Origin: Methanobrevibacter sp.
GTDB lineage: Archaea > Methanobacteriota > Methanobacteria > Methanobacteriales > Methanobacteriaceae
DNA: 64,000 bases
Assembly (NCBI RefSeq): GCF_017410345.1
Contig: NZ_JAFQQZ010000021.1
Location: forward strand, 1-64,000
Direction of reading: 5' to 3'
A program made the translations under genes and the position numbers. The notes under the pieces are model-generated. The model worked only from the letters and a program-made list of their open reading frames with translations. It searched no databases and had not been told where the DNA came from. Below, in pieces: positions 25,689-37,447 of this stretch; position 1 is the first letter of the stretch, and each line of letters begins with the position of its first letter.

Positions 25689-26171
25689 TTAAACTATAAA
25701 GAATTTAATATTACCTAACAGGATATCCGGAATGATAGGCAATGGATTCACATGAGTAATACTCATAGCAACAGCATCTCCACGGGAGTTCCCTTCACCC
25801 CAGTCATGCTGACGGATTGTGTCTAATATATTGTCACCGAAAATATGTGCCGCAGCCTGATCGTTTATAAGAATTATGAAATGAGGGCTAACACCATAAG
25901 TATATTCCATTATCTCCTTAGCATCCTGATAAGGGTTATCGATCATGTAGATATTGTGAAGGGTATGACCGTTTGCATTATGTGAACTTCCCGGATAGAT
26001 CCAAGTAAAGCCGCCATGTATACTCCATAAGGCAGCCATATCCACTCCAGGAATTCCTCCTTCAGTATCATCTTCAGCTAAAATCAATACTCCGGTAAAT
26101 GCTGAAAACACTAAGAAAAAAACTATAACAGCCACCAGAATACCTAAAGCTCTTTTTAATGTAGTTGCCAT
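25689..26171 (-). CDS. Single-TM surface protein of unknown function
   Basis: The ATG at 26171 follows GGTGATAAA and gives a 160-residue protein; upstream in-frame starts overlap the site. One membrane segment lies near residues 10-30, and the rest appears to be extracellular, with conserved-looking blocks such as HGGFTWIYPGSS and YGVSPHFIILIND. The C-terminus ends in a hydrophobic stretch. I do not recognise the family. It is upstream of the polytopic membrane gene, and a strong hairpin separates the two. Confidence 0.55.
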   Translation of the reverse strand: MATTLKRALGILVAVIVFFLVFSAFTGVLILAEDDTEGGIPGVDMAALWSIHGGFTWIYPGSSHNANGHTLHNIYMIDNPYQDAKEIMEYTYGVSPHFIILINDQAAAHIFGDNILDTIRQHDWGEGNSRGDAVAMSITHVNPLPIIPDILLGNIKFFIV

Positions 26172-26499
26172 TTTATCACCACCATACACTAATCAATAAT
26201 TGATTAAAATGAATAATTAATAACAAGATGTTTTTTTACATCTAATTATTATTATAATTCATTTTAGATATATAAACTTTTTGTATATAGAGTAGTAAAA
26301 ATTAGTTAAAATGGCAATTTAAAGAAGAAAATAATGATAAAAAAAGTTAAAAAATAATAGAAAATCAATTCTAAAATTAAAAATTAATAAAAATAAAAAA
26401 AGTTAAAAAATAATAGAAAATCAATTCTAAAATTAAAAATTAATAAAAATAAAAAAAGTTAAAAAAAAGAAAAAGAATAAAAAATAAAGAATTAAGAGA
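26172..26499. other. Non-coding spacer with a tandem repeat
   Basis: About 330 bases between lonB (ending at 26500 on the minus strand) and the single-TM gene start. It contains the promoter of the latter and a 56-bp tandem repeat listed separately. No coding potential is visible. Confidence 0.7.
26345..26460. repeat. 56-bp tandem repeat, two copies plus four bases
   Basis: The unit starting AGTTAAAAAATAATAG begins at 26345 and 26401, and a third AGTT begins at 26457. The two full units look identical. It is A+T rich, without internal dyad symmetry, and is likely a slippage duplication rather than a CRISPR or operator array. Confidence 0.75.
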
Positions 26500-28581
26500 T
26501 TAGTTATGACTTGGTTGGGATAAAGTCATTGAATCAGTGGATACCTTACTGGTTACTGCACCACTTATCTCTCTCATTTTCTTAATTAGTCTTTCCTTTT
26601 TGCTTCCGTTAATCAAGATATTCTGCAAGACATCTTCAATTGTTTCAATAGGAACAATCTCAATCATGTCTTCATACTTCTTCTCAAGCATTACATCATC
26701 CATGTTGGATTTTGGCAAGAGAACTTTCTTAATACCTGCTTCCGCTGCCGCTTCGATTTTGGCGGTAGCTCCACCAATAGGCATTACATCTCCACGAACG
26801 CTTAATGAACCGGTGAGTGCAACTGATTGATCGATAGGAATTCCTTCAACAGCAGAAATTACAGCTGCAGTTATTGAAACGCTTGCACTGTCACCTTCCA
26901 CTCCATCATAGCTTTGGAGGAACTGGACGTGAATGTCATGATTGGAAATGTCAACTTGAGTGTATTTCTTAATGATTGCACTTACATTCTGAACAGAGTC
27001 CAATGCAATTTCACCAAGCTTACCGGTTACGATGATCTTACCTTCGTTTTTGCTGTTTGCAGGAGCCATTTCAGCAGCAATTGGCATTACGATACCGCTT
27101 CTGTCACCCATGACCGCCAAACCATTGACCATACCGATTTTTCCACCAGAGGAATGGAATACACTATATTCCTTTCTTTGGATGATTGACCTATCAACGA
27201 TTTGCTGTTCCAAGGTTCTTGCGAATTTTTTGGCAGTTACAACATGCTCTGCAGTTACCAAATCGGCACCCTCTTCAATGGCTACATCTCCAGATGAACG
27301 TACCAATCCACCTAACTCTCTTAGTCTAAGGGTTAAAGCATTCTTTCTGCCTGCTCTACGTTTAGCTTCCAAGATGATCTCATCAAGGGCATCGGTTGCA
27401 AAGTGTGGGATTCTTCCATCATTCTTGACTTCCTGAGCCACAAACTGAACGAGCTTTCTTCTGTTCTCTTCGGTATCTTCCATATAGTCTTTCATAAAGA
27501 CTTCATAACCATAACCTCTAATTCTTGAACGCATAGCAATGTGCATTCCTTCAAGAACTTGAATGTTTCCGGAAGCTACAAGAACAAAATCACAAGGAAC
27601 AGCTTGAGAGCGAACCATTGCACCACTGCTGTTTTCACTTTGACCAGTGATAGCATACTTCTTCTCTTGCATAGCGGATAAGAGTTCCTGTTGAGTCTTC
27701 ATGCTCATGGTACCGATTTCGTCAATGTATAAAACTCCCTTATGGGCCTTATGGATCATACCGCTTTCAACACGTTCGTGTGCAGGAGTTCCAAGACCAC
27801 CTGATTGGTAAGGGTCATGTCTTACATCACCGAGCAATGCACCTGCATGAGCTCCGGTAGCATCCATAAATGGTGCAAATCTTTTGTCTCCATTGTTGAC
27901 CAATAGTTTTGGAGCGCTGTTTGATACTTTAGGCTTGATTTGCATTGAAATAAAAATCACAAGCAATGCAGCGATAATGGCTTCAAAGATTCTTTGATAC
28001 ATCAATCCAAGAACGAAAATGGCTGCAGTGACAAACATGGTGATCATCATCTTCTTCTCGTCACCGCTTTTGGCATTTGCCTTGTTTGCCTTGACTATCT
28101 TCTTACCTTGACCAGCAGGAACGGTTCTAATCAAAGGATAATTGCTGTCTTCAGGATTCGGATAGACCAATACGTCTTGAAGCACTTCTGGAGGCAACAA
28201 TTCAGCCATACCTTTAGCCAACATTGATTTACCTACACCAGGATCTCCAATAAGAAGAACGTTTCTTCTTTGTTTTGCTGCTTTCTTGATGGTTTCAACA
28301 GATTCCTCATGACCAATGACCTGGTCAATAAGCAAAGGAGGCACTTCTATATCAGCAGTATTTGAAATTGATTCATAGTCAAGCATAGGTTTGATTCTGC
28401 GATTGCCTTCTTCATCTTCAACAAATTCGACTTCCAAGGAATCCTTTTCTTCAGCTACAGAATCTTCACTTTCCAATGCTTCTTCTTCATCAATTATATT
28501 TTCTTCTACAGAGGAGTCTACGATTTCTTCTTTAGACTCTAATTCCTCTACTTCTGCAGTTACTACTTTGTCTTCTTCCAT
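26500..28581 (-). CDS. lonB: Archaeal membrane-anchored Lon protease (LonB)
   Basis: LonB is the ATP-dependent membrane protease of archaea. The 693-residue protein begins with an acidic region of about 65 residues. The AAA+ domain has Walker A GDPGVGKS near residue 113. Between Walker A and B there is an insert with two hydrophobic segments (about residues 178-212), the LonB membrane anchor. The C-terminal peptidase domain has GDSASVSI with the catalytic Ser and the Lys in [12 protein letters not shown]. The Walker B region reads [11 protein letters not shown]. The acidic N-terminus is longer than I would expect for the family and looks disordered. Confidence 0.95.
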   Translation of the reverse strand: MEEDKVVTAEVEELESKEEIVDSSVEENIIDEEEALESEDSVAEEKDSLEVEFVEDEEGNRRIKPMLDYESISNTADIEVPPLLIDQVIGHEESVETIKKAAKQRRNVLLIGDPGVGKSMLAKGMAELLPPEVLQDVLVYPNPEDSNYPLIRTVPAGQGKKIVKANKANAKSGDEKKMMITMFVTAAIFVLGLMYQRIFEAIIAALLVIFISMQIKPKVSNSAPKLLVNNGDKRFAPFMDATGAHAGALLGDVRHDPYQSGGLGTPAHERVESGMIHKAHKGVLYIDEIGTMSMKTQQELLSAMQEKKYAITGQSENSSGAMVRSQAVPCDFVLVASGNIQVLEGMHIAMRSRIRGYGYEVFMKDYMEDTEENRRKLVQFVAQEVKNDGRIPHFATDALDEIILEAKRRAGRKNALTLRLRELGGLVRSSGDVAIEEGADLVTAEHVVTAKKFARTLEQQIVDRSIIQRKEYSVFHSSGGKIGMVNGLAVMGDRSGIVMPIAAEMAPANSKNEGKIIVTGKLGEIALDSVQNVSAIIKKYTQVDISNHDIHVQFLQSYDGVEGDSASVSITAAVISAVEGIPIDQSVALTGSLSVRGDVMPIGGATAKIEAAAEAGIKKVLLPKSNMDDVMLEKKYEDMIEIVPIETIEDVLQNILINGSKKERLIKKMREISGAVTSKVSTDSMTLSQPSHN

Positions 28582-28878
28582 TTAAAACCTCCTAAAGTTT
28601 TTATAATTTAACATTTTTCTAGTTTTCTTCATAGTTTTCATAGTTTTATATTATATAAATATTCATTATAGTAATATATATTAAACTAATCGCTTAATAA
28701 CTTTATGATTTTAGTCATATAAAAAGGTTTGTATTTTAGTAACCTTAGTTAACTAAAATATCTATTGAAAAATCATAGATTAAAAAGGACATGCCAAAAA
28801 TTTTAAAACAAACTTTATTATTTATAAAAGATAAATGAATAATCATAATAAAAATCATATCAATTATAAGGTAAAATT
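28582..28878. promoter_or_regulatory. Divergent spacer with a TTAGTTAACTAA palindrome
   Basis: This 297-base spacer separates lonB and the cobyric acid synthase gene, which are divergent, so it holds both promoters. A perfect 12-bp palindrome lies at 28745-28756, flanked by ATTTTAGT and ACTAAAAT as a wider dyad (about 28733-28759). It is a candidate operator for either gene. I see no riboswitch. Confidence 0.35.
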
Positions 28879-30516
28879 ATGACAAAATGTTTAATGATTC
28901 AAGGAACCGCTTCCAATGCAGGAAAAAGTTTAATTGTTGCAGCCCTCTGCAGAATATATACAAAAAGAGGATATAAGGTTGCACCATTCAAGTCACAGAA
29001 TATGTCTTTAAATTCATATACCACTAAAGAGAATAAGGAAATAGCCATTGCACAGGTATTACAGGCAAAGGCAGCAAACATAGATCCTACAGTGGATATG
29101 AACCCTATACTCTTAAAGCCAAAAGGTGAATCCTGTTCACAAGTTATCATTCAAGGTGAAGCTGTAGGGAATAAGGACTTCTTTAGAAAGTATGACAAGA
29201 CCAAAGCAACTCAAAAGGACATAGACAACAATCTGATGGATGATGAAGACTATAGAATCATTGCAAAGGAAGCCGTAATAGACTCATTGAACAAGTTGAA
29301 GAAGGAATACGACATAATCATTATGGAAGGTGCAGGATCTCCTGCTGAAATCAACTTGAGAGAAGGAGACCTTGCAAATATGGGAGCTGCAGAAATAGCC
29401 GATGCAAATGTCCTTCTTGTTGGAGACATTGACAAGGGAGGGGTATTTGCATCAATAGCAGGAACTTTCCTATTGCTTGACGATGCAGACAGGTCAAGAT
29501 TCAAGGGAGTCATTATAAACAAATTCAGAGGAAAACAGGAATTGCTATGCTCTGGAATTGAAAGGCTTGAAGAAATCATTGAAGTTCCAGTTCTTGGAAT
29601 AGTTCCCTATGCAGAAAACTTGCAGCTTCCTGAAGAGGATTCCGCATCACTTAAAGAGCATGATTGGACAAAGGAATTCAAAGAAGGTGACAATCATATA
29701 ATAATCGGAGTTGTAAAGCTTCCGAAAATAGCCAATTTCACAGATATCGACCCATTTGACACAGAAGATGATGTTGAAGTGAGGATGATTGAAGTCTACA
29801 ACTATGAAGAGAAGATTAAGGATGTTGATGCTTTAATATTGCCTGGAACAAGAAACTCCACTGAAGACATTTCAGAGCTTGAAAAGTCAGGATTGGCAGA
29901 CAGGATAAGGGAATTGTCCAAAGAAAGAAAGATACCAATCATAGGAATCTGTGGAGGATACCAAATCTTGGGAAACAGGATTTATGATAAGGACCATAAG
30001 GAATCCAAACTTGATGAAGTGGAAGGATTAGGTCTTTTGGACATTGAAAGCGAATTCATTCGTGAAGGAAAGATTGTAAAGCAAAGCATTGCTAAAGTAG
30101 AAATAGACACTGATAATTACTCTAATCAAGATAATAAAGAAAATATGTTCCACGAAATCTTTTCCAAAATCAATGGCGAAGAGGTCACAGGCTATGAATT
30201 GCATGAAGGAACCACAAACCTGATAGGTGCAAAGCCATTGTTTAGAATAGAAAAGGGAATTGGAAACAATGACAATGACCAATTTGACGGAGCATATGAT
30301 GGAAATGTATTTGGAACCTATTTCCATGGAATATTCAACAATTACAATATAAGAAGGGAATTCTTAAACCATATCAGAAAAAGCAAAGGCTTGGAAGAAA
30401 GAACAGGTGAAGATCCATATGAAACCAGTGTTGAAAATTCCCTTGAAAAATTAGCGAATATTGTAGAGGAAGCATTGGATATGGATTATATTGATAAACT
30501 AATTTTTGAAGAATGA
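28879..30516 (+). CDS. cobQ: Cobyric acid synthase
   Basis: The 545-residue enzyme (CobQ, CbiP) amidates four side chains of adenosylcobyrinate diamide with glutamine during corrinoid synthesis, which methanogens need for Mtr and other methyltransferases. The N-terminal synthetase domain starts with the P-loop TASNAGKSLI, and the KSQNMSLN block follows near residue 39. The C-terminal glutamine amidotransferase domain has the nucleophile in GICGGYQILG near residue 360 and the FHGIF histidine near residue 478. It is longer than the bacterial protein by about 40 residues, with inserts rich in Asp and Glu in the amidotransferase half. Confidence 0.93.
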   Translation: MTKCLMIQGTASNAGKSLIVAALCRIYTKRGYKVAPFKSQNMSLNSYTTKENKEIAIAQVLQAKAANIDPTVDMNPILLKPKGESCSQVIIQGEAVGNKDFFRKYDKTKATQKDIDNNLMDDEDYRIIAKEAVIDSLNKLKKEYDIIIMEGAGSPAEINLREGDLANMGAAEIADANVLLVGDIDKGGVFASIAGTFLLLDDADRSRFKGVIINKFRGKQELLCSGIERLEEIIEVPVLGIVPYAENLQLPEEDSASLKEHDWTKEFKEGDNHIIIGVVKLPKIANFTDIDPFDTEDDVEVRMIEVYNYEEKIKDVDALILPGTRNSTEDISELEKSGLADRIRELSKERKIPIIGICGGYQILGNRIYDKDHKESKLDEVEGLGLLDIESEFIREGKIVKQSIAKVEIDTDNYSNQDNKENMFHEIFSKINGEEVTGYELHEGTTNLIGAKPLFRIEKGIGNNDNDQFDGAYDGNVFGTYFHGIFNNYNIRREFLNHIRKSKGLEERTGEDPYETSVENSLEKLANIVEEALDMDYIDKLIFEE

Positions 30517-30642
30517 AAATTCGTTAAAAATAATTAGAATAGATAAAATTAACTATTAAAAATAGTGAAAAGTAAAATTATAAAAAATAATAAAAAAAGA
30601 AAAGAAAGATTTTAGTCCAAATAGGCTAAAATCAACTTATTT

Positions 30643-31818
<1,176 letters not shown>

Positions 31819-31856
31819 TCATAAAATAATTATAATTAATTCCTCAACTCATCCTT

Positions 31857-32897
31857 CTATGCCATTCTAAGTTTTCCTTTAAATTTAGCATAAACTGCAT
31901 AATCAACATAAATCTTCTTAGAAAGGATCTCTTCAGTTGTAGGAGCTAAATTCTTAACTTCTTCAATTCTATCGTTTACAGTCAATGTAAATCCGTCACT
32001 ACCTGCACCGGAACCATATGATACTATGAAAATCTTGTCTCCAGGTTCCGCTTTGTCCAATACATTGGAAAGCGCTAAAGGAACAGCACCGGAATAGGTA
32101 TTACCTACATTAGGAGTTAAAAGACCATCCTTATATTGTTCAGGAGTGAATCCTAATTTAGTGGCTGCCCTTAAGTAAAATTTACCGTTAGGTTGATGGA
32201 AAATAGCATAATCATAATCTTCCACTTTTGTATCTGTTTTTTCCAGCAATCCTTTTGCTGCTCCGAATACATGTTTGAAGTAAGCTGGATCCCCGGTGAA
32301 TCTTCCACCGTGACTTGGATAAGGTTGACCTTCTCTTCTGTAAAAATCAGGAGTGTCAGTAGTGTAACTGTAAGTGGTTCCAAAGTCAGCAATGGTGTTC
32401 TTATCACCAATGATATAAGCTGCACCACCAGCAGATGCAGTGTATTCCAATGCATCTCCAGGAGCTCCTTGAGAAGTATCTGCACCAATGGCCAAACCAT
32501 ATTTGATCATTCCTGAGTCTACAAGACCCATAGTGGCTTGAATACCTGCAGTACCTGCCTTACAAGCAAATTCCAAGTCTGCTGCAGTCATATCAGGAGT
32601 AGCGCCAATAGCTTCTGCAACAATGGTAGCAGTTGGTTTTACTGCATAAGGATGAGATTCTGAACCAACATAAACTGCTCCAATGTCTTGAGGATCAATC
32701 TGTGCTCTAGCCAATGCATATCTTGCAGCGGTAACTGCAATGGTTGCAGTATCTTCATCAGAAGAAGGCACTGATTTTTCATTAACGATTAAACCGTTTG
32801 AGATTGAATCAGGGTTATCTCCCCATACTTTTGCGATTTCTTCTACTTTTATTCTATATGAAGGCACATTCGCCCCATATCCAACAATTCCTGCCAT
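31857..32897 (-). CDS. Hydroxymethylglutaryl-CoA synthase
   Basis: The 346-residue archaeal HMG-CoA synthase adds acetyl-CoA to acetoacetyl-CoA, the second step of the mevalonate pathway. The nucleophilic Cys lies in [13 protein letters not shown] near residue 111, and the active-site His in [10 protein letters not shown] near residue 233. The family's N-terminus [15 protein letters not shown] is intact. It is the first gene of a two-gene set with the thiolase. Confidence 0.94.
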   Translation of the reverse strand: MAGIVGYGANVPSYRIKVEEIAKVWGDNPDSISNGLIVNEKSVPSSDEDTATIAVTAARYALARAQIDPQDIGAVYVGSESHPYAVKPTATIVAEAIGATPDMTAADLEFACKAGTAGIQATMGLVDSGMIKYGLAIGADTSQGAPGDALEYTASAGGAAYIIGDKNTIADFGTTYSYTTDTPDFYRREGQPYPSHGGRFTGDPAYFKHVFGAAKGLLEKTDTKVEDYDYAIFHQPNGKFYLRAATKLGFTPEQYKDGLLTPNVGNTYSGAVPLALSNVLDKAEPGDKIFIVSYGSGAGSDGFTLTVNDRIEEVKNLAPTTEEILSKKIYVDYAVYAKFKGKLRMA

Positions 32898-33325
32898 TAA
32901 ATCACAACCATAATTTAGTTTTAATTAGAATAGCCAATAATTGCTATTAATTTTAATTTAATTTAAACAAATAAACATAATTTTAAATTTCAACAATAAT
33001 TTTTGCTTTAATATTAAAATATAAACTTAAAATAACTAAACGAGATTAATATAATCATTATAAATTTATATTAATATAATATTATTTTTTAATACATATA
33101 AACTTATTTAATAAAATAAAGAAAAAATCGATTTTAACTCATAAATTAAGGAATACTAAATCAAGTTAATGAGAAAATAGTTGAAAAAATGGATAAAAAT
33201 GAAAAAATTGTCTAAAAAATAATATTAAAAAAATAGATAAAAAAAGATAAAATTGCCTAAAAAAATATATTGAAAAAATAGATAAAAAAAAGATTTTGAT
33301 CAAACTTTTTCTAAAAGTTTGGGTA
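32898..33325. other. Non-coding spacer upstream of HMG-CoA synthase and after the tRNA pair
   Basis: About 430 bases, very A+T rich. It carries the HMG-CoA synthase promoter on the left and, on the right, A-rich simple sequence (33180-33290) that includes the 3' hairpin of the tRNA unit. No ORF or stable GC-rich RNA is visible. Confidence 0.65.
33294..33325 (-). terminator. Hairpin downstream of the tRNA pair, member of a repeated 3' family
   Basis: On the minus strand, CAAACTTTTAGAAAAAGTTTG forms a stem, followed by ATCAAAATCTTTTTTT. Nearly the same sequence follows the thermosome gene (35768-35790). It probably ends the tRNA transcript. Confidence 0.55.
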
Positions 33326-33399
33326 TGCAGCTGCCGGGATTCGAACCCGGGTTGTAGGCTTGGAAGGCCCAAGTAATAACCAGACTATACCACAGCTGC
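33326..33399 (-). tRNA. tRNA-Gly (anticodon UCC)
   Basis: On the minus strand the 74-base sequence folds as a cloverleaf: acceptor arms GCAGCTG and CAGCTGC, an anticodon stem with loop CTTCCAA giving UCC, and the T arm with GGTTCGAATCC. The CCA end is not encoded; the discriminator A is followed by TACCC. It follows the other tRNA-Gly by 12 bases and is probably co-transcribed with it. Confidence 0.95.
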
Positions 33400-33411
33400 A
33401 ATAAAAAAAAG

Positions 33412-33485
33412 TGCGGCGTCCGGGATTTGAACCCGGGTCTCTAACGTGGCAGGCTAGAGTCTTAACCAGGCTGGACTAACACCGC
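33412..33485 (-). tRNA. tRNA-Gly (anticodon GCC)
   Basis: On the minus strand the 74-base sequence folds as a cloverleaf: acceptor arms GCGGTGT and ACGCCGC with one G-U pair, an anticodon stem CTAGC/GTTAG with loop CTGCCAC giving GCC, and the T arm with GGTTCAAATCC. CCA is not encoded. With the UCC tRNA this pair reads all four glycine codons if UCC wobbles. Confidence 0.95.
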
Positions 33486-33516
33486 AATATACAACATATC
33501 TATGTTAGTTTACATA

Positions 33517-33524
33517 ATATATAA
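33517..33524 (-). promoter_or_regulatory. TATA box of the tRNA-Gly pair
   Basis: TTTATATA on the minus strand is centred about 35 bases upstream of the mature 5' end of tRNA-Gly(GCC), the expected place of an archaeal box A for a tRNA gene. Confidence 0.5.
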
Positions 33525-33608
33525 ATCTTTCTATAATTAAGATTTTTAATATAAAACATGAGAAAATGGACGATAATTGAAATTCAAACTAGGAAAATAC
33601 CTAGAATT

Positions 33609-33905
33609 TTAAAGCAAATGATAAATCAATGGAAGCATTGATTGAATTCCTAAAACAAAAATCGCAAATCCGCCAATGAATTCAATGTGTCTGGAGTATT
33701 TCATAGCTGCCTTTGTACCGAAAACACCAATGAATTGCCAAGTGATTACCAAACAGATACTTGCTGCAATGACAACAAATGGATTTGCTCCTTCGAGCAC
33801 ACCTTGAGCAGCCAAGACTAAGTTTTCTATGTTACCAAAGATCAATAATCCTAAAAAAGGCTTATATTCTTCAATGAAAGGTTTATATTTATCAAAAACA
33901 GACAT
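33609..33905 (-). CDS. Small membrane protein, twin of its neighbour (98 residues)
   Basis: The 98-residue protein has three hydrophobic segments, with a conserved GNIENLVLAAQGV near the first and FIGGFAIFVLGIQSM in the last. It is a clear paralogue of the 88-residue protein encoded just upstream (33914-34180), and a 51-base stretch of the two genes is identical. The ATG follows AGGTGAAAAG. Its size and pairing suggest half-transporters that assemble as a heterodimer, as in other two-part membrane carriers. I do not recognise the family. Confidence 0.6.
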   Translation of the reverse strand: MSVFDKYKPFIEEYKPFLGLLIFGNIENLVLAAQGVLEGANPFVVIAASICLVITWQFIGVFGTKAAMKYSRHIEFIGGFAIFVLGIQSMLPLIYHLL

Positions 33906-33913
33906 CTTTTCAC

Positions 33914-34180
33914 CTAACCCTTAACTGCCTCTATCATTGATTGAATTCCTAAAACAAAAATCGCAAATCCGCCAATGAATTCAATATATATGCCATAAGC
34001 TTCTAATTGTTGAGTGCATACAGTACCTATAATCAACCATGCCAGTACAACTATTAAACTGAAAATAGCAAGTTTTAAAGGATTTGCAGCTTTAACAACA
34101 CCTTGAGAAGCCAAAATTAAGTTTTCTATATTTCCAAAAACTATTAAGGAAATCAAGCCAATAGATAATCCATAAAACAT
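33914..34180 (-). CDS. Small membrane protein, twin of its neighbour (88 residues)
   Basis: The 88-residue protein has three hydrophobic segments and shares GNIENLILASQGVVKAANP and FIGGFAIFVLGIQSM with the next gene downstream, only eight bases away. The ATG follows GGTGATGAA. The two are surely co-transcribed. A transport or channel role is inferred from topology only. Confidence 0.6.
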   Translation of the reverse strand: MFYGLSIGLISLIVFGNIENLILASQGVVKAANPLKLAIFSLIVVLAWLIIGTVCTQQLEAYGIYIEFIGGFAIFVLGIQSMIEAVKG

Positions 34181-34399
34181 TTCATCACCATTTTCATCTT
34201 CATTGAATGATTATAAAAAATTAATCATAAACATATTTTATTATTACTTTCTAATATTTAAAATTTACTTAAGATTTTTAATTGTTCTTAAAAATTCGAA
34301 TAAATGTATAAAATTATTTGAAAATAAGAAAAAATAAGAAAAAAAGAAAAATTAAAAGAATAAGGGGAAATGGAAGAAGTTAAATTAAAAAAAGAATTT

Positions 34400-35077
34400 T
34401 TATTTTCTGGCAATTACACAAAGCCATCCTGTGACCAATTCCCTATTGACACTGTCGGGACCATCCTTAGAGAAGCATATTATATCTGAGAATCCTGCCT
34501 CTCTCAAATATTCATCAAATTCATCCTCTGAGAATATTTTCATATCCAAAAGGTCAATGAGCTCCTTTTGACGTTCGTCATCTTCATTTGGAATTGCCTC
34601 ATTGCAGATGAACATTATTCCATCATCTTTAAGAACCCTTCTGACTTCCTTTGAATCATTGACAAAATCAGGCCAGAAGTAAACGGTTTCAAATCCAGTG
34701 ATGATATCAAAGCTGTTATCTTCAAAAGGAAGTTCGGATACGGATCCCTGAATGATCTCACATCTTCCTTCATCAATGGCTGCCTGGTTTAACTTTGCAG
34801 ACTTTTCTACTGCAATCTCAGAGTAATCAAGACCATAAACCTTATTATCAGTCATCTTAAGGAATCTTTCCACATTGACTCCTCCGCCACAGCCAATATC
34901 CAAAATTACATCATCCTTTGAGATGTCCAAATGGCTTACACCCCACTGTGCAAGGCTTTCATGACTTTCATTCATGCGGTCCAATAACTGGTCTCCCAAT
35001 TCACCTTCAGGTTTTCGTGCATTGATTATCAATTCCTTCTCTTCCTGACTCCTTATGCTCTTTTCATTTTCAGTCAT
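34400..35077 (-). CDS. SAM-dependent methyltransferase, class I
   Basis: The 225-residue protein has a Rossmann methyltransferase fold: motif I is ILDIGCGGGVNVERFL near residue 60, the acidic end of the next strand is in VYGLDYSEIAV, and the post-motif block is FDIITGFETVYFWPDF. It resembles UbiE-like small-molecule methyltransferases. The substrate is unknown. The ATG follows AGGAGCCATAAA. It stands alone on the minus strand. Confidence 0.8.
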   Translation of the reverse strand: MTENEKSIRSQEEKELIINARKPEGELGDQLLDRMNESHESLAQWGVSHLDISKDDVILDIGCGGGVNVERFLKMTDNKVYGLDYSEIAVEKSAKLNQAAIDEGRCEIIQGSVSELPFEDNSFDIITGFETVYFWPDFVNDSKEVRRVLKDDGIMFICNEAIPNEDDERQKELIDLLDMKIFSEDEFDEYLREAGFSDIICFSKDGPDSVNRELVTGWLCVIARK

Positions 35078-35215
35078 TTTATGGCTCCTAAAATAATCAT
35101 TTTCAATATCATTTTATCGATATTTTCTTATCAATTATAATATTAATTGCATGATTAATAAATTTTAGTATCTGACAATGAAATGACTAAATAATAAAAG
35201 GAAGATTGAAGAATT

Positions 35216-35452
35216 TTAATCCTCAAAATAAACTTCCCTAATAAAGTCATGGATGCCTATATCAATCAAATCAAAAATATCAAAAAGACTTAATAATTCA
35301 AATTCATCCAAGTCATTACCCTCAAGTTCATCAAGATCTTGAACATCATTTTCCCCATCATGTTCATATTGGATTTCAATTTTATTTTCACTACTTATTT
35401 CTCCATTGCTTTCTTTGTGTTCATTGTTTTCCTTGTTTTTTTCTAAATACAT
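35216..35452 (-). CDS. Small acidic protein of unknown function
   Basis: The 78-residue frame starts at an ATG after AAAGGATTTGGTAAA and encodes a low-complexity N-terminus rich in Asn and Glu, then an acidic stretch with many Asp and Leu, ending in FDLIDIGIHDFIREVYFED. There is no cysteine. The ribosome binding site supports translation, but there is no family I recognise. Confidence 0.4.
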   Translation of the reverse strand: MYLEKNKENNEHKESNGEISSENKIEIQYEHDGENDVQDLDELEGNDLDEFELLSLFDIFDLIDIGIHDFIREVYFED

Positions 35453-35836
35453 TTTACCAAATCCTTTACATATTTTTTTAAAAAGATGCTTGAATAAAAG
35501 TTGTTTTTAAAAGAATATAAATCTAAACAGAGAGCATTTGAAAAGTAATATCAAAAATAAGCAAGTTTTTGTTGGTAAAATTAAGAATGAAACATAAATA
35601 GTAAACTATATTAAAAAATAAGCGTTATTATTAGAAATAATTTGATATATTAAACCATAATAGGAAAATCTAAAATTGAAAAAGTGAAAATAATGAAATA
35701 AATAAAAAAGTAAAAAAAAGAAAAGAAAATAATTAAGAGTTAAACACTCCTAACTATTAAAATATTTTAATCAAACTTTTTCTCAAAGTTTGGAAAATAT
35801 TTTGGTCAAGGTTTTGACCGAAGGTCAAAAGCTTGT
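35453..35836. other. Spacer downstream of the thermosome gene
   Basis: About 380 bases of A-rich sequence without a gene. Its right end contains two hairpins that follow the thermosome stop, listed separately, and its left end the promoter of the small acidic protein. Confidence 0.6.
35768..35836 (-). terminator. Double hairpin after the thermosome gene
   Basis: On the minus strand GCTTTTGACC-TTC-GGTCAAAACC forms a stem right after the stop, then CCTTGACCAAAATATTTTC follows, and then a second stem CAAACTTTGAGAAAAAGTTTG with ATTAAAAT. The first tail matches that after the 25689 gene and the second stem matches that after the tRNA pair. The arrangement is likely a transcript end or a 3' stability element. 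Confidence 0.6.
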
Positions 35837-37447
35837 CTACATCATTGGAGGCATGCCACCCATACCTGGGTCCATTGGCATGTCGCCTGCACTGGTTCCG
35901 CTGGAAGCAATTACGTCATCGATTCTTAAGATCATTTCAGCAGCTTCGGAAGCAGATTGGATAGCTTGTTTTTTGACACGTTTAGGTTCTACAACACCTT
36001 CTTCTTTCATGTCAGTAACATCACCAGTGAATACGTTTAATCCCATGTAAGGGGATTTTTCATGAGCAGCTCTTAAGTCTACTAAAGAGTCAATGCTGTC
36101 TAAACCAGCGTTTTCAGCTAAGGTCTTAGGAACAATTTCTAAGGATTCTGCAAATGCGGTTACTGCTAATTGTTCTCTTCCGCTGATTGATTGAGCATAT
36201 TCTTTAAGTTTTTTAGCCATAGCGATTTCAGGAGCTCCTCCACCAGCTACAACTTGACCGTCTTCTACGGTAGCAGCCACTACACCGATTGCGTCATCTA
36301 CAGCTCTGTCGATTTCAGCTACGATGTGTTTGGTACTTCCTCTGACTAATAAGGTTACTGCTTTAGGTTCTTGACATTCTTCTACGAAGATCATGTCGTC
36401 ACCGGAAATTTTCTTCTCGATTACGGAACCTGCGTGACCTAAGTCATCTTCAGTTAAGTCATCTAAGTTGGATACAACGGTAGCGCCGGTTGCTTTAGCT
36501 AATTTTTCTATGTCGGATTTCTTGACTCTTCTTACAGCCATGATTCCTGCTTTAGCTAAGTAGTGTTGTGCTAAGTCGTCGATACCTTTTTGTGCGAATA
36601 ATACGTTTGCACCGACATCTGCGATTTTGTTGACCATATCTCTGACCATTTGTTCTTCCTGTTCGATGAATGCTTGCATTTGAGCAGGGTCAGTGATTCT
36701 GATTTCAGCATCAACTTCAGTTTCCTTAACTTCTAAAGGAGAGTTGATCAAGACAACTTTTGCATCTTTAAGTTCAGATGGCATACCTGGGTGTACTTTT
36801 TCCTTGTCTACGATTACACCTTGGATTAAGGTGGATTCTTCCACTACTGCACCATCTTTCTTCTCAATCTTAATGTGATCAGTGTCAACTTCACCATCAT
36901 CAGCTACTTGTTGTACAGCGTCTACGATTAAGTTTGCTAAAGGTTCACGAGCTTTTTCAGTTCCTTTACCGGTCATAGCGGTCATAGCCACTTTGACTAA
37001 CATGTCACGGGAAATGTCTTCGATTGCGATGTCATCTAAGATTTCTTGTGCCTTTTCAGCAGCTTGTCTGTATCCCATAGCGATAATGGTTGGGTGAATG
37101 TCCATGTCTAATAAAGTTTCGGATTTTTTGAGTAATTCTCCAGCAATGATTACTGCAGTGGTGGTTCCGTCCCCAACTTCATCTTCTTGGGTTTTTGCAA
37201 CTTCCACGAGCATTTTTGCTGCAGGGTGTTCAATATCCATTTCTTTTAAGATAGTAACTCCGTCGTTGGTTACTACAATGTCTCCGAGTCCGTCCACTAA
37301 CATTTTGTCCATACCTTTTGGACCTAAAGTGGTTCTTACAGTTTCTGCTAATACTTTACCTGCTAAGATGTTGGTTCTTTGTGCATCTCTGCCTAACAAT
37401 CTGTTAGTTCCTTCAGGTAAAATGAAAATAGGTTGACCTTGTGCCAT
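35837..37447 (-). CDS. Thermosome subunit (group II chaperonin)
   Basis: The thermosome refolds proteins in an ATP-driven double ring. The ATG at 37447 follows GAGGTGTATAGA, and gives a 536-residue protein; an in-frame GTG three codons earlier lies in this site. The ATP-binding GDGTTTAVI block is near residue 90, and [14 protein letters not shown] near residue 445. The C-terminus is the usual Gly- and Met-rich tail. It is encoded alone. Confidence 0.97.
   Translation of the reverse strand: MAQGQPIFILPEGTNRLLGRDAQRTNILAGKVLAETVRTTLGPKGMDKMLVDGLGDIVVTNDGVTILKEMDIEHPAAKMLVEVAKTQEDEVGDGTTTAVIIAGELLKKSETLLDMDIHPTIIAMGYRQAAEKAQEILDDIAIEDISRDMLVKVAMTAMTGKGTEKAREPLANLIVDAVQQVADDGEVDTDHIKIEKKDGAVVEESTLIQGVIVDKEKVHPGMPSELKDAKVVLINSPLEVKETEVDAEIRITDPAQMQAFIEQEEQMVRDMVNKIADVGANVLFAQKGIDDLAQHYLAKAGIMAVRRVKKSDIEKLAKATGATVVSNLDDLTEDDLGHAGSVIEKKISGDDMIFVEECQEPKAVTLLVRGSTKHIVAEIDRAVDDAIGVVAATVEDGQVVAGGGAPEIAMAKKLKEYAQSISGREQLAVTAFAESLEIVPKTLAENAGLDSIDSLVDLRAAHEKSPYMGLNVFTGDVTDMKEEGVVEPKRVKKQAIQSASEAAEMILRIDDVIASSGTSAGDMPMDPGMGGMPPMM

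Noticed and set aside
25757-25763. A GTAATAC match inside the single-TM protein gene
   Set aside because: It is inside coding sequence, so it was not counted among the spacer motif copies.
26345-26460. 56-bp tandem repeat considered as an operator or CRISPR-like array
   Set aside because: Direct repeat without dyad symmetry, directly adjoining copies without spacers, and low-complexity composition.
28582-28878. Cobalamin riboswitch upstream of cobyric acid synthase
   Set aside because: The spacer is A+T rich and has no conserved box or GC-rich stems; only a short palindrome is present.
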